This document shows, in pieces, positions 21,904 through 32,226 of a stretch of DNA of 64,000 bases. Position numbers and translations under genes: made by a program. The notes below the pieces were generated by a model, which saw only the letters and a list, made by a program, of their open reading frames with translations, was not told the DNA's origin and did not search any database. The stretch comes from Gracilariopsis chorda. Its lineage: Eukaryota; Rhodophyta; Florideophyceae; Gracilariales; Gracilariaceae. Positions within the stretch are counted from its first letter, which is position 1; each line of letters begins with the position of its first letter. The stretch spans positions 1-64,000 of the forward strand of contig NBIV01000099.1 in assembly GCA_003194525.1 (NCBI GenBank), read 5' to 3'.

Positions 21904-22342
21904 TCTCAACACCCCACTCTTAATGATTTACACATGTATGAGGGGGGTGTTGTTGATTGATGGGAGGCGGTGCGCCAATAAACCGCTCTGTATGCCCCTC
22001 TATAAGCATGCAAAACTGCCATTTGGCGCAACGCCTCCCTACCATTTAAAACATTCAGCAGCAGCAGCAGCAGCAAAGCTTCCTGCTTACTGGCTCGCAC
22101 TCCCATAATGACTGCAGTGCCACCCAGTTACAAAAAGCAACGTGTCGCGCTTTCTCATCATTGGCTGGCACTGCAGTCAATTTAGGCACCTAGGCGCCGC
22201 GGCGCCCCGTGGTTCTACGAGCGCTATTGTGAGCGCAAGCGAGCAAAGTGCTCGGAGAGCCTCCGAACGCTACTAAAGACAAAAAGCTACAAAACCAACG
22301 CGGCGCGCAGCGCCGCCCACGGCCGAAGGCCGTTTCCACTTG
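21904..22342 (+). mobile_element. Short non-autonomous Helitron unit, 439 bp
   Basis: Starts TCTCAACACCCC. Same length as the first unit of the block and, like it, lacks the roughly 30-bp insert present in the 469-470-bp subtype. Confidence 0.7.
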
Positions 22343-22811
22343 TCTCAACACCCACTCTTAATGATTTACACATGTATGAGGGGGGTGTTGTTGATTGACG
22401 GGAGGCGTTGCGCCAATAAACCGCCCTGTATGCCCCTCTACGCGCATGCAAAACTGCCATTTGGCGCAACGCCTCCCTACCACTTAAAAAATTCAGCAGC
22501 CGCAGCAGCAGCAAAGCTTCCTGCTTACTGGCTGGCACTCCCATAATGACTGCAGTGCCATCCAGTTACACAAAGCAACGTGTCGCGCTTTCTCATCATT
22601 GGCTGGCACTGCAGTCAATTTAGGCACCTAAACAAAAACCCTAATGGCTCCACATACTCTCTGCGTCGCGGCGCCCCGTGGTACTACGAGCGCTATTGCG
22701 AGCGCAAGCGAGCAAAGTTCTCAGAGAGCCTCCGAACGCTACTAAAAACACAAAGCTACAAAAACCACGCGGCGGGCAGCGCCGCCCACGGCCGAAGGCC
22801 GTTTCCACTTG
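22343..22811 (+). mobile_element. Short non-autonomous Helitron unit, 469 bp subtype
   Basis: Starts TCTCAACACCCA. It has an extra stretch (about 22628-22665, ending CTCCACATACTCT) before the GC palindrome that the 439-bp subtype lacks. Confidence 0.7.
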
Positions 22812-23281
22812 TCTCAACACCCCACTCTTAATGATTTACACATGTATGAGGGGGGTGTTGTTGATTGATGGGAGGCGGTGCGCCAATAAACCGCTCTGTA
22901 TGACCCTCTACGCGCTTGCAAAACTGCCATTTTGCGCAACGCCTCCCTACCACTTAAAACATTCAGCAGCAGCAGCAGCAGCAAAGCTTCCTGCTTACTG
23001 GCTCGCACTCCCATAATGACTGCGGTGCCACCCAGTTACACAAAGCAATGTGTCGCGCGTTCTCATCATTGGCTGGCACTGCAATCAATTTAGGCACCTA
23101 AAAACAAACTCCTACGGCTCCACATACTCTCGGCGCCGCGGCGCCCCGTGGTTCTACGAGCGCTATTGCGAGCGCAAGCGAGCAAAGTGCTCGGAGAGCC
23201 TCCGAACGCTACGAAATACCCAAAGCTATAAAACCAACGCGGCGCGCAGCGCCGCCCACGGCCGAAGGCCGTTTCCACTTG
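22812..23281 (+). mobile_element. Short non-autonomous Helitron unit, 470 bp subtype
   Basis: Starts TCTCAACACCCC, ends CCACTTG, with all structural landmarks including a GGCGCCGCGGCGCC palindrome near 23133-23146. Confidence 0.7.
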
Positions 23282-26200
23282 TCTCAACACCCCACTCTTA
23301 ATGATTTACACATGTATGAGGGGGGTGTTGTTGACTGACGGGAGGCGTTGCGCCACAAATTCGCTTTGCACGCCCCCGTTTGCGCATGCAAATCGCCCAT
23401 TTGGCGCAACCCCTCTCCACCATTAAAAAAATTCAGCAGCAGCAGCAGCAGCAAAACGTTCAGTTAATTTGCTGCTGCTGCTGCAAGTTGACTGTGCAAT
23501 GGCTGCTGAATGGCTTGCAATACAATCAAAGTGTTGTGCCAGCCAATCAGCAGCAAAACCCTGCCTGTTCATTCCGACACGCGGAAAATTGCACTGCGCC
23601 AGTGCAGTGCATTCCGACACGTGGCAAATTGCACTGCGCCGGTGCAGTGTATACTGACGTTTCATTGCAGACTTGCCTGCAACAGACGTATATACTGCAC
23701 TGGCGCAGTGCCAAATGCATCTTGCTTGCTGACCCTAACCACTATTTTGCATCCCATTCAGGCTTGGCCAATAGCGCAGTGTCGTAACCTTTTGCTACTT
23801 TGGGCACTGTTTGCTGGCCTAGGAGCTAGGCAAGGCCGAGCTCGTGTGCAGGTCGCCACAAGAGTAACCCACTAAGTACCACGGATCTGAGAAAAGTCAG
23901 GTGCTCCTCTGTGGTATACTGGTCGTTTGACGGCGATCAGGAAGTCTGAGGGTTTACCGGACCTAATACCAGCTTGCTGTGCAGGGTCCCGGGCGGCCGC
24001 CGTGTCGTACCTCTTGGGGCCGGAAAGCACACTTCGGTGTGTGAGTAAAGGCAGACCAATCCTTACAAACGGACGCGGGTTAAACATCAAACGGCTTGAA
24101 AACCGGCTGGGCACACTCTGCCCGTCATAATCCAACAGGAGTGTGTCGAGAGTCCCTGTGCTGCGCACGACTGCATCGGGTAAATATAAGCCTTGCAGCA
24201 ATTTGTTTTTTTTAATTCCTGCATACGACTAGGCCCGGTGGGTGCAAAGCAACAAACTGCAACCAGTTTTTCACTTTCAACTTTGTGTTTTATTGGAAAT
24301 TATTCTGGAACTCTGGCAAATTTTTTAACGGTTTACAAAAACATAGAATTGTTTTTTTTCCTTTTTGTGGTAAATTGAAATGACAAGAGGAGGGCGACGT
24401 CTAAACTCTGGTTGCGTCCGATCTAACTCAGGAGGTGCCAGAGACAATTCTGGAGGTGCCAGGTTGAACGCAGGCGGTTCAAGGCAAAACGCTGGTGGTG
24501 GTCGCGTCGGCAGTGGTGGAGCACGGGCAGGAGCTGGAAGACCCCGAAGAGAACCAGCTCCTCCATCTCCACATGAGCTGAGAGTAAATGAGAGCGGAGC
24601 ACACGTTCAAGGACCTATTGTTCCAGTGGTTGAAGGAGACGAAATTACTCCTGCACCTACTTCGGTTGCAGCAGCAGTTAGGACAAGCGCCGCTGGAGCC
24701 AGTGGGTCCGCTGCCAAAGATCTACCAACATCATGCCCAATTCCTGGATTTCTGGAGTTTGTGAGAGGCCTTCCAAGTCACATTCCACCGCCTCCGATGC
24801 CTCCCCCTCTCCCACCGATGCCTGCAGAACAGATGCCTATTGCAATGGAATTGGAAGAGGATGAGATCATCCCTGCTCCCTCACAGCCACCGCCATCACA
24901 GCAGCCTGCTCTGCCACAAGCTGAACAAGAGGAAGAACAGATGCCAGTCCCGATGGAAGTGGAAGAGGATGAGATCACCCCGGCTCCCTCAAACCCGCCG
25001 CCGCAGCCTGCGTTGCCACAAGCGGACCAGGAAGAACAACAAATGTCCATTCCGATGGAGGTGGAAGCGGATGAGATCACACCGGCTCCCTCACACCAGC
25101 CGCAGCATCAGCCACAACAACAGCTTGATACGACGGTCATGCACTGTGCTGGGCGTCCTGATCGAGGACTCTATCGCGTGTACTATGCGTGGGATTCCGT
25201 GGCAGCTCAGGCGAGGAATGATCCGGCCATCCGTGCAAGCGTGCCGGAGTTTGAGACGCTTCCCACTGCAGGTCAAAGGCGATGCGGAAGATGCGGCGAG
25301 CACGCACACACGCTCTCCTCCTGCCCGTACCGGGACTGGACATTGAGAATTCATAGCTGCAAGTACTGCGGATGCGTTTTGCTTGTCAAAGAGACCAATG
25401 GAGTGTGCTGTGGAATGAAAAGAATGTCAGGGTGGGGCGTCACGTTCCGCAGAAGGCATAGCAACGAGTTGGTTCGCAGTCTTTATAGTCTGAGAGCCTT
25501 TCACAGCCATTTTCTCAACTTGAATACGCTCTTCGCTACGACGCAAGCGTTCATGGACATGTCGTATGTGACGGGAGGCGGTCCCTCCTTTCTGAGACTT
25601 GAGGGAAACGCAGCTCTCGCTCTGCCCACGCAGAACCAGAACAACACGCGCTACAGCTTTCTGTGGGGTACTGGTCCCCCTAACTTGGATCCCTCTCACT
25701 ATGCGCGTGCCAATTTGCGTGCGTTCATTCAAGATATCAACGTACGAGACATCGTGCCCAAGTTGTACGATGTGATCCAGCCCAAGCCAGACGTGGTGCG
25801 TGAGCGGTACCGATCCATGCTTAGCACGCAACAACAACAACAAAATGCAGATACCGCCGTCGATATCAGCATGCAGGCAGCAGAAGAGGGAGTAGTCGTA
25901 CGTGGTTACGAAGGAACCCGAAGTGCCACAGTCAGTGCTCCTCACGTAGGTGCTGGGCCTCTCCCTGAAGATGCTCCTGGTGGGGGGCCAACCATGATGA
26001 GAACGCTCGTCGTGGATCCGACTGGCCTGTACCGAGTGGATTCTCAAGTACCGCGCTTGGTAGAAGGAACCGTAACAGAAGAGCACGCCGTAGTGACGGC
26101 TGCTGGTGCTGCTAATGCTGGAGATGGGGCGACTGCGAATGCCGCAAACAATGCGCAAGTGCGGTACCGCCTTCTAAAACCGGCATCCAAAATGGCGGAG

Positions 26201-28547
26201 AAAGGCACTTTTCCTCTTCTCTACCCGTACGGAGATCAGCACGAACCGTTTGACATTGGCGTGTTTCTGGAGGCAAAGAATTCAACACAGCAAATCTCAG
26301 GTCTCAGCGTCAACGAGTGGAAGCTCCGAAAGCTCACCTGGGCTGAGAACGCGAAGAGACGACTGTACTCAGACAACATCCTTCTGGACAGTGGACCGTT
26401 GATGCAGATGTGGATGCTTCGCACCCACACAAACATTGAGGACATGCGACTGCGTTTCCTCGAAAGAGAACAACGGGCACGCATTGTACAAGAGCAAGAA
26501 ATGCAGCAAGCACAACAGCAAACCGGTCACGTGCCACAATCCCAGTTCGTGCTAATGGGACGCATCTTTCTGCCCGATGACTCCGTCAACTCAGCAGCAT
26601 ACTGGAAGAACAAGCGCATGGATGTACAGGCGATCGTGGCGCGGAGAGGACCGCCTTCTCTGTTCATTACAATCACCATGAACATCTGGCGAATGGACAT
26701 CCAGCGTCTTGGGATGGACACCACCAATCGTGGCGCATTTACGACACAAAGTAACCGCCCTCGACCGTTTGACCGACCGGATCTGATTGCAAGGGTGTAC
26801 AACCAGTACGCAAACGACTTCATGAAGGATTTGGAGAAGAACTCGGAGCAGATCTTTGGATTGAAGTGCCTGGGGCTTGCATCAAAGCTCGAGTTTCAAG
26901 AGCGCAATGTGCCTCATCACCACATGCTCGTGTGGCTCGAAGGAGGCGTGATTGAAGACGTTGATGTGATCGACGAGCTCATTCGTGCAGAACTTCCCCT
27001 TCCAGGCGAAGACGACGCGTTGCCTGCTCTCATTCGTTCCATGCACAGGCACCGCCACTCCACCTATTGCCGGAATCGCGCTGGGCGGTGCAAGTTTGGA
27101 TACGACAGCAATATGATTGTGCCGGAGACGTACATTGAAGAAGGCACGAATCGCGTGATCTACCGCAGAAGAAGGCAAGAGGACCTCAAGATTGTGCCGT
27201 ACAACCCAACTCTGACCAAGAAGTACCGCTCTCATATCAACGTAGAACGCACGCAAGGAGGGGGCGCAGTGGCTTATCTGATGAAGTACGCGTTTAAGCA
27301 GCCCAAAGCTCAGATGGTGGTGCTCAATGTGAGTGATGCTAATGAGACAGGCACACACAACGAGCAGCAACAAGAGCCACAGGTGCAGAACGACATTCGT
27401 GCATACATGCCAACGCGTGTGGTGGGCGCCGTCAATGCAGCTTGGAGACTTTTCGAGTTTCGACATGTTCACATCGTACCAAAAGTAGAGCGACTGGCCA
27501 TTCACTTGGAAGGAGAGCGCACATTTCTGCTGAGAGGTCCAAACCAGCTCTCTTCTGCATCACAGCCGTCTACACTGGAGAGATACTTTGCAAGGCCCGA
27601 AGCATACGCAAACCTCGACTACCTTTCGTACTTTGAAAAAGTGCGATTGTATCGCACGCTTCCAGCCCGCGTGCTTAACCAATACGACGGAAACAGCACT
27701 CAGGTGCCCACAGACGACTGCGATCCGCCCAATTACGTGGTAGAGCGCACGGACGACGAGCAGTGTGTTGCAAGGATCAGAGGTGTTTCACCGTCGGCCA
27801 TTGAGCTCTTTGCTCTGCGCTTGCTGCTCATGAATCACGGCTTGAGCTCTTATGAAGAAGCAAGGACTTTCAACGGACAGCAGTATGGAACGTATCGTGA
27901 AACTGCGATTGTAAGCGGACTGCTCGCGGACGGATCCGAGTTTGATATTGCATTCCAAGAAGCAGTGCAGATATACAGCACGCCCTCAGAGCAACGACGT
28001 CTGGTTGTTACACTATACCAACAAGGCGCAGACCCAGAAAAAATGGCCGTCGAAAACTGGGAGGCACTATGTAGCGACATACATACAGGAGATGAGCAGC
28101 AACGAAAGCAAGAAATGTATCGACGTGTGGTGGAAATCTCAGACCGGCACGGAGGACGACTGCTTCGCGATCACAGCTCCTTCTCCCAGCACCTACAGCA
28201 GGATCATACAGCATTGACTGAGGCGAATCGAGCTACAACAACTCGAGACGCACGAGTGGTGCGAAATTCGTCAACTTTGCAGTCAAGGTACGCCACCTTA
28301 AAACCTTGCCAAAGACAAGTCATTGACACCGTCATTGCTGCATTGCAACAACGACAGGCACTGCAGGAGCGAACAAGCACTCCTGGAAACGTGTTCTTTG
28401 TGCAAGGATCCGCAGGAACCGGAAAGACATACGTGCTCAACCTCCTTCGTGATATCGTTGAGTCGGAAGGAATGCTCACCGCCGCTGTTTATCACTCCTC
28501 CACCGCGGCGCGCAGCGCCGCCCGCGGCCGAAGGCCGCTTCCTCTTG
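23282..28547 (+). mobile_element. 5.27-kb Helitron with open Rep ORF and deleted helicase
   Basis: Starts TCTCAACACCCC at 23282, with the terminal stem, subterminal inverted repeat, CAG/CTG hairpin and iterons, then a leader of about 1.1 kb to the ATG at 24380. The helicase is cut near 28476-28484 and joined directly to the 3' end (CCGCTGTTTATCACTCC), which finishes CTCTTG at 28547. The leader (23780-24379) contains no gene; a TATA-like TAAATATAAG lies near 24180. Confidence 0.75.
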
Positions 28548-28567
28548 TCTCAACACCCCACTCTTAA
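24380..28567 (+). CDS. Helitron Rep protein with truncated helicase, 1395 codons, uninterrupted
   Basis: Rep nicks one DNA strand through a tyrosine and starts rolling-circle transposition. Domains in order: residues 1-55, heptad repeats of GGARxNS type ending in an AT-hook-like GAGRPRR; about 60-255, Pro/acidic repeats (PMEVEEDEITPAPS); 302-315, a CX2CX4HX4C zinc knuckle (C302, C305, H310, C315) followed by a CKYCGC pair; about 575-800, Helitron-like N domain (LLYPYGDQHEPFD, RLYSDNILLDSGPL); about 750-1000, HUH nuclease with FITITMN, His triad H846-H848 (VPHHHMLVWL) and catalytic tyrosines Y966 and Y970 (AYLMKYAFK). Helicase begins with Walker A GSAGTGKT at 1343-1350 and ends about residue 1367; the remaining residues are read from the 3' terminal repeat to a TAA in the next unit. 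The ATG at 24380 opens the repeat and matches the starts at 40048 and 46761. It is the only intact Rep frame in the window. Confidence 0.85.
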   Translation: MTRGGRRLNSGCVRSNSGGARDNSGGARLNAGGSRQNAGGGRVGSGGARAGAGRPRREPAPPSPHELRVNESGAHVQGPIVPVVEGDEITPAPTSVAAAVRTSAAGASGSAAKDLPTSCPIPGFLEFVRGLPSHIPPPPMPPPLPPMPAEQMPIAMELEEDEIIPAPSQPPPSQQPALPQAEQEEEQMPVPMEVEEDEITPAPSNPPPQPALPQADQEEQQMSIPMEVEADEITPAPSHQPQHQPQQQLDTTVMHCAGRPDRGLYRVYYAWDSVAAQARNDPAIRASVPEFETLPTAGQRRCGRCGEHAHTLSSCPYRDWTLRIHSCKYCGCVLLVKETNGVCCGMKRMSGWGVTFRRRHSNELVRSLYSLRAFHSHFLNLNTLFATTQAFMDMSYVTGGGPSFLRLEGNAALALPTQNQNNTRYSFLWGTGPPNLDPSHYARANLRAFIQDINVRDIVPKLYDVIQPKPDVVRERYRSMLSTQQQQQNADTAVDISMQAAEEGVVVRGYEGTRSATVSAPHVGAGPLPEDAPGGGPTMMRTLVVDPTGLYRVDSQVPRLVEGTVTEEHAVVTAAGAANAGDGATANAANNAQVRYRLLKPASKMAEKGTFPLLYPYGDQHEPFDIGVFLEAKNSTQQISGLSVNEWKLRKLTWAENAKRRLYSDNILLDSGPLMQMWMLRTHTNIEDMRLRFLEREQRARIVQEQEMQQAQQQTGHVPQSQFVLMGRIFLPDDSVNSAAYWKNKRMDVQAIVARRGPPSLFITITMNIWRMDIQRLGMDTTNRGAFTTQSNRPRPFDRPDLIARVYNQYANDFMKDLEKNSEQIFGLKCLGLASKLEFQERNVPHHHMLVWLEGGVIEDVDVIDELIRAELPLPGEDDALPALIRSMHRHRHSTYCRNRAGRCKFGYDSNMIVPETYIEEGTNRVIYRRRRQEDLKIVPYNPTLTKKYRSHINVERTQGGGAVAYLMKYAFKQPKAQMVVLNVSDANETGTHNEQQQEPQVQNDIRAYMPTRVVGAVNAAWRLFEFRHVHIVPKVERLAIHLEGERTFLLRGPNQLSSASQPSTLERYFARPEAYANLDYLSYFEKVRLYRTLPARVLNQYDGNSTQVPTDDCDPPNYVVERTDDEQCVARIRGVSPSAIELFALRLLLMNHGLSSYEEARTFNGQQYGTYRETAIVSGLLADGSEFDIAFQEAVQIYSTPSEQRRLVVTLYQQGADPEKMAVENWEALCSDIHTGDEQQRKQEMYRRVVEISDRHGGRLLRDHSSFSQHLQQDHTALTEANRATTTRDARVVRNSSTLQSRYATLKPCQRQVIDTVIAALQQRQALQERTSTPGNVFFVQGSAGTGKTYVLNLLRDIVESEGMLTAAVYHSSTAARSAARGRRPLPLVSTPHS

Positions 28568-29017
28568 TGATTTACACATGTATGAGGGGGGTGTTGTTGA
28601 TTGACGGGAGGCGGTGCGCCAATAAACCGCCCTGTATGCCCCTCTACGCGCATGCAAAACTGCCATTTGGCGCAACGCCTCCCTACCATTTAAAAAATTC
28701 AGCAGCAGCAGCAGCAGCAACGCTTCTTGCTTACTGGCTGGCACTCCCGTAATGACTGCAGTGCCACCCAGTTACACAAAGCAACGTGTCGCGCTTTCTG
28801 ATCATTGGCTGGCACTGCAGTCAATTTATGCACCTAACCACAAACCCCTACGGCTCCACATACTCTCTGCCCCGCGGCGCTCCGTGGTTGTACGAACGCT
28901 ATTGCGAGCGCAAGCGAGCAAAGTGCTCGGAGAGCCTCCGAACGCTACTAAAAACACAAAGCTACAAAAACAACGCGGCGCGCAGCGCCGCCCACGGCCG
29001 AAGGCCGTTTCCACTTG
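28548..29017 (+). mobile_element. Short non-autonomous Helitron unit, 470 bp
   Basis: Representative of the 5' structure. The terminal stem CAACACCCC (28551-28559) pairs with GGGGTGTTG (28588-28596), and the subterminal arms 28606-28621 and 28668-28683 pair over 16 bp with one mismatch. Ends CCACTTG. Confidence 0.75.
28551..28596. repeat. Terminal stem-loop three bases inside the Helitron 5' end
   Basis: CAACACCCC and GGGGTGTTG form a 9-bp stem around a 28-base AT-rich loop containing ATGATTTACACATGTA. It starts at the fourth base of the unit. Canonical Helitrons lack a 5' hairpin. Confidence 0.8.
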
Positions 29018-29554
29018 TCTCAACACCCCACTCTTAATGATTTACACATGTATGAGGGGGGTGTTGTTGATTGACCGGAGGCGGTGCGCCAATAAAGCGC
29101 TCTGTATGCCCCTCTATGAGCATGCTAAACTGCCATTTGGCGCAACGCCTCCCTACCACTTAAAACATTCAGCAGCAGCAGCAGCAGCAAAGCTTCCTGC
29201 TTACTGGCTCGCACTCCCATAATGACTGCAGTGCCACCCAGTTACACAAAGCAACGTGTCGCGCGTTCTCATCATTGGCTGGCACTGCAGTCAATTTAGG
29301 CACCTAATAGGCACCTAAACACAAATCCTTAGGGCTCCACATACTCTCGGCGCCGCGGCGCCCTGTGGTTCTACGAGCGCTATTGCGAGCGCAAGCGAGC
29401 AAAGTGCTCCGAGAGCCTCCGAACGCTACTAAATACACAAAGCTACAAAACCAACGCGGCGCGCAGCGTTGCGCCAATAAACACCCCCGCATGCCCTCTT
29501 CAGCGCATGCATAAACCTCCTTTGGCGCAACGCCTCCCTGCCATTCAAAAAATT

Positions 29555-29590
<36 letters not shown>

Positions 29591-29967
29591 AGCTCACACC
29601 TCATTGGCTCCTGCTGCCTCTTGACTGCCGCTGCTCCTCAGTGGCTGGCACTACAGTATCAGTGGCTGGCACTACAGTATCAGTGGCTGGCACTACAGTA
29701 TCAGTGGCTGGCACTGCAATCATTTTGGCAGTGCCGGCCAGTTACATTCCACTGTACTCTCCATGCACAACTGCAGTGCGCGCCAATCACAATCGCATGG
29801 GCGCTCAATTGCTACTCTATTCTATATTCACTCTCGGCGCCGCGGCCCTCATGGGTCTGCAGGTCGTTTGCGAGCGTTAGCGATCATAAGCGGCCTGCAG
29901 ATCCCCCAAAGTCACCTCTACTCAGCGGCGCGCAGCGCCGCCCACGGCCGAAGGCCGTCTCTACTTG
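29018..29967 (+). mobile_element. Recombinant unit: short unit fused to the Z-type unit
   Basis: The first 445 bp are a short unit that breaks inside its 3' GC hairpin at about 29468 (GCGCAGCG) and runs into the subterminal repeat of a Z-type unit (TTGCGCCAATAAACACC). The four-base overlap GCG-type microhomology suggests a deletion joint. The rest is Z type with 21-bp iterons and ends CTACTTG. Confidence 0.65.
29639..29722 (+). repeat. Four 21-bp iterons in the Z-type unit
   Basis: Copies at 29639, 29660, 29681 and 29702 with consensus CAGTGGCTGGCACTACAGTAT. The GGCACTACAGT core matches the TGGCACTGCAGT palindrome in the short units. The array recurs in each Z unit (for example near 31506, 33376, 35243 and 37110). 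Confidence 0.85.
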
Positions 29968-30359
29968 TCTCAACACCCCCAATCTTAATGATTTGCTCAT
30001 GTATCTCAACACCCCACTCTTAATGATTTACACATGTATGAGGGGGGTGTTGTTTATTGACGGGAGGCGTTGCGCCAATAAACCGCCCTGTATGCCCCTC
30101 TACGCGCATGCAAAACTGCCATTTGGCGCAACGCCTCCCTACAACTTAAAAATTCAGCAGCAGCAGCAAAGCTTCCCGCTTACTGGCTGGCACTCCCATA
30201 ATGGCTGCAGTGCCATCCAGTTACACAAAGCAACGTGTCGCGCTTTCTCATCATTGGCTGGCACTGCAGTCAATTTAGGCACCTAAACACAAACCCGTAC
30301 GGTTTTACATACTCTCGGCACCGCGGCGCCCCGTGGTTCTACGAGCGCTATTGCGAGCG

Positions 30360-31163
30360 TGTGGTGCAATGCCCCAAAGGGGAAAAACACCGAAAGACGT
30401 TCGGGATCTTCCTCTCACGAGGTGAACCCAGTTGGGTAGAGCCCTCCCAGAGGTGTCACGGCGAAGCCGGTTTGTAAGACCAGGGACACCTGTCGTGACT
30501 CGCGCAGGGAGGTGAAGGCGAAGAATCGGTATCCGCGTGAGCGGGGTGTGATCCTCAGTAGAGGTATGTTTCCACGTAAGTGGGGGTGTGTGAGCGGATG
30601 CGCACACGAGGGCCGCGGATAGCGGGAGGTGCTACCCTAAAAAGGAGAAAAAGAAGGGTGAAGTGAGTCGCGAGAGCGACGGGGACGAACGGCGATGCCG
30701 GTAACAATATCCCTATACAGGGCGAAACACCAATGCAATTGGAACAATTATACTCCCAGTGATGGGTCCCTTTAGATGTGCAAGGGGGTTAGATGTCCCG
30801 TGGTTTACGGCGTTTCCCTCCAAGGAGGAGTAGAGTACGCGCGCAAGCGGCAACAACTAGAGCCAATTCCCCAGGTTGGGGTCCCTTGTTGGGGAAGGTT
30901 TACTGGTGCGACGGCAGTGCGCCGTCGCACTAAGTACTAGCTTCCCAGAAATGGGTGTGAAAATAATAAATAATATTAACTAAAATACTCCACATTTCGT
31001 GGCAACATCCACTACTGTGGCCAACCGCCAATTGACCCAAAACCGTGTCCCACGTGTCCATATCCACCATAGTGGGGCGTAGTTCATATACACACTACAC
31101 AACCGATAATATCGTGAAAGCGTTCAAGTACCGAGAATCCCTCCCTGAGGGCGTTGCACTACA
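30360..31163 (+). mobile_element. Solo LTR in array copy 1, 804 bp, target duplication GAGCG
   Basis: Starts TGTGGTGCAATGCC and ends GGCGTTGCACTACA. The preceding GAGCG (30355-30359) is repeated after it (31164-31168), and removing it restores the GAGCGCAAGCGAGC stretch seen in LTR-free units. It contains a 10-bp stem GTGCGACGGC/GCCGTCGCAC (30906-30930) followed by TAAGTAC, shared with the solo LTR at 3692-4459. Confidence 0.85.
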
Positions 31164-31421
31164 GAGCGCAAGCGAACAAAGTGCTCGGAGAGCCTCCGAA
31201 CGCTACCAAATACACAAAGCTACAAAACCAACGCGGCGCGCAGCGCCGCCCACGGCCGAAGGCCGTTTCCACTTGTCTCTCCATTATAATGATTTACAAG
31301 CGTATGAGCACGTACATCTTGATTGAACGGAGGCGTTGCGCCAATAAACACCCCCGCATGCCCTCTTCAGCGCATGCATAAACCTCCTTTGGCGCAACGC
31401 CTCCCTGCCATTCAAAAAATT

Positions 31422-31457
<36 letters not shown>

Positions 31458-32226
31458 AGCTCACACCTCATTGGCTCCTGCTGCCTCTTGACTGCCGCTG
31501 CTCCTCAGTGGCTGGCACTACAGTATCAGTGGCTGGCACTACAGTATCAGTGGCTGGCACTACAGTATCAGTGGCTGGCACTGCAATCATTTTGGCAGTG
31601 CCGGCCAGTTACATTCCACTGTACTCTCCATGCACAACTGCAGTGCGCGCCAATCACAATCGCATGGGCGCTCAATTGCTACTCTATTCTATATTCACTC
31701 TCGGCGCCGCGGCCCTCATGGGTCTGCAGGTCGTTTGCGAGCGTTAGCGATCATAAGCGGCCTGCAGATCCCCCAAAGTCACCTCTACTCAGCGGCGCGC
31801 AGCGCCGCCCACGGCCGAAGGCCGTTTCTACTTGTCTCAACACCCCCACTCTTAATGATTTGCTCATGTATCTCAACACCCCACTCTTAATGATTTACAC
31901 ATGTATGAGGGGGGTGTTGTTTATTGACGGGAGGCGTTGCGCCAATAAACCGCCCTGTATGCCCCTCTACGCGCATGCAAAACTGCCATTTGGCGCAACG
32001 CCTCCCTACAACTTAAAAATTCAGCAGCAGCAGCAAAGCTTCCCGCTTACTGGCTGGCACTCCCATAATGGCTGCAGTGCCATCCAGTTACACAAAGCAA
32101 CGTGTCGCGCTTTCTCATCATTGGCTGGCACTGCAGTCAATTTAGGCACCTAAACACAAACCCGTACGGTTTTACATACTCTCGGCACCGCGGCGCCCCG
32201 TGGTTCTACGAGCGCTATTGCGAGCG

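Noticed and set aside
25427-26158. 243-residue minus-strand ORF inside Rep
   Set aside because: It overlaps the well-supported Rep frame and its counterparts in the other elements are shorter and disrupted.
30360-31163. The repeated 804-bp element as an rRNA or structured ncRNA gene
   Set aside because: TG...CA ends, terminal inverted repeats and a 5-bp target duplication identify it as a solo LTR.
31323-32153. 276-residue ORF with polyGln and QWLALQY repeats in the LTR-bearing array
   Set aside because: It is read through the CAG run and 21-bp iterons and across a unit junction; no ATG at the proposed start and no known domain.
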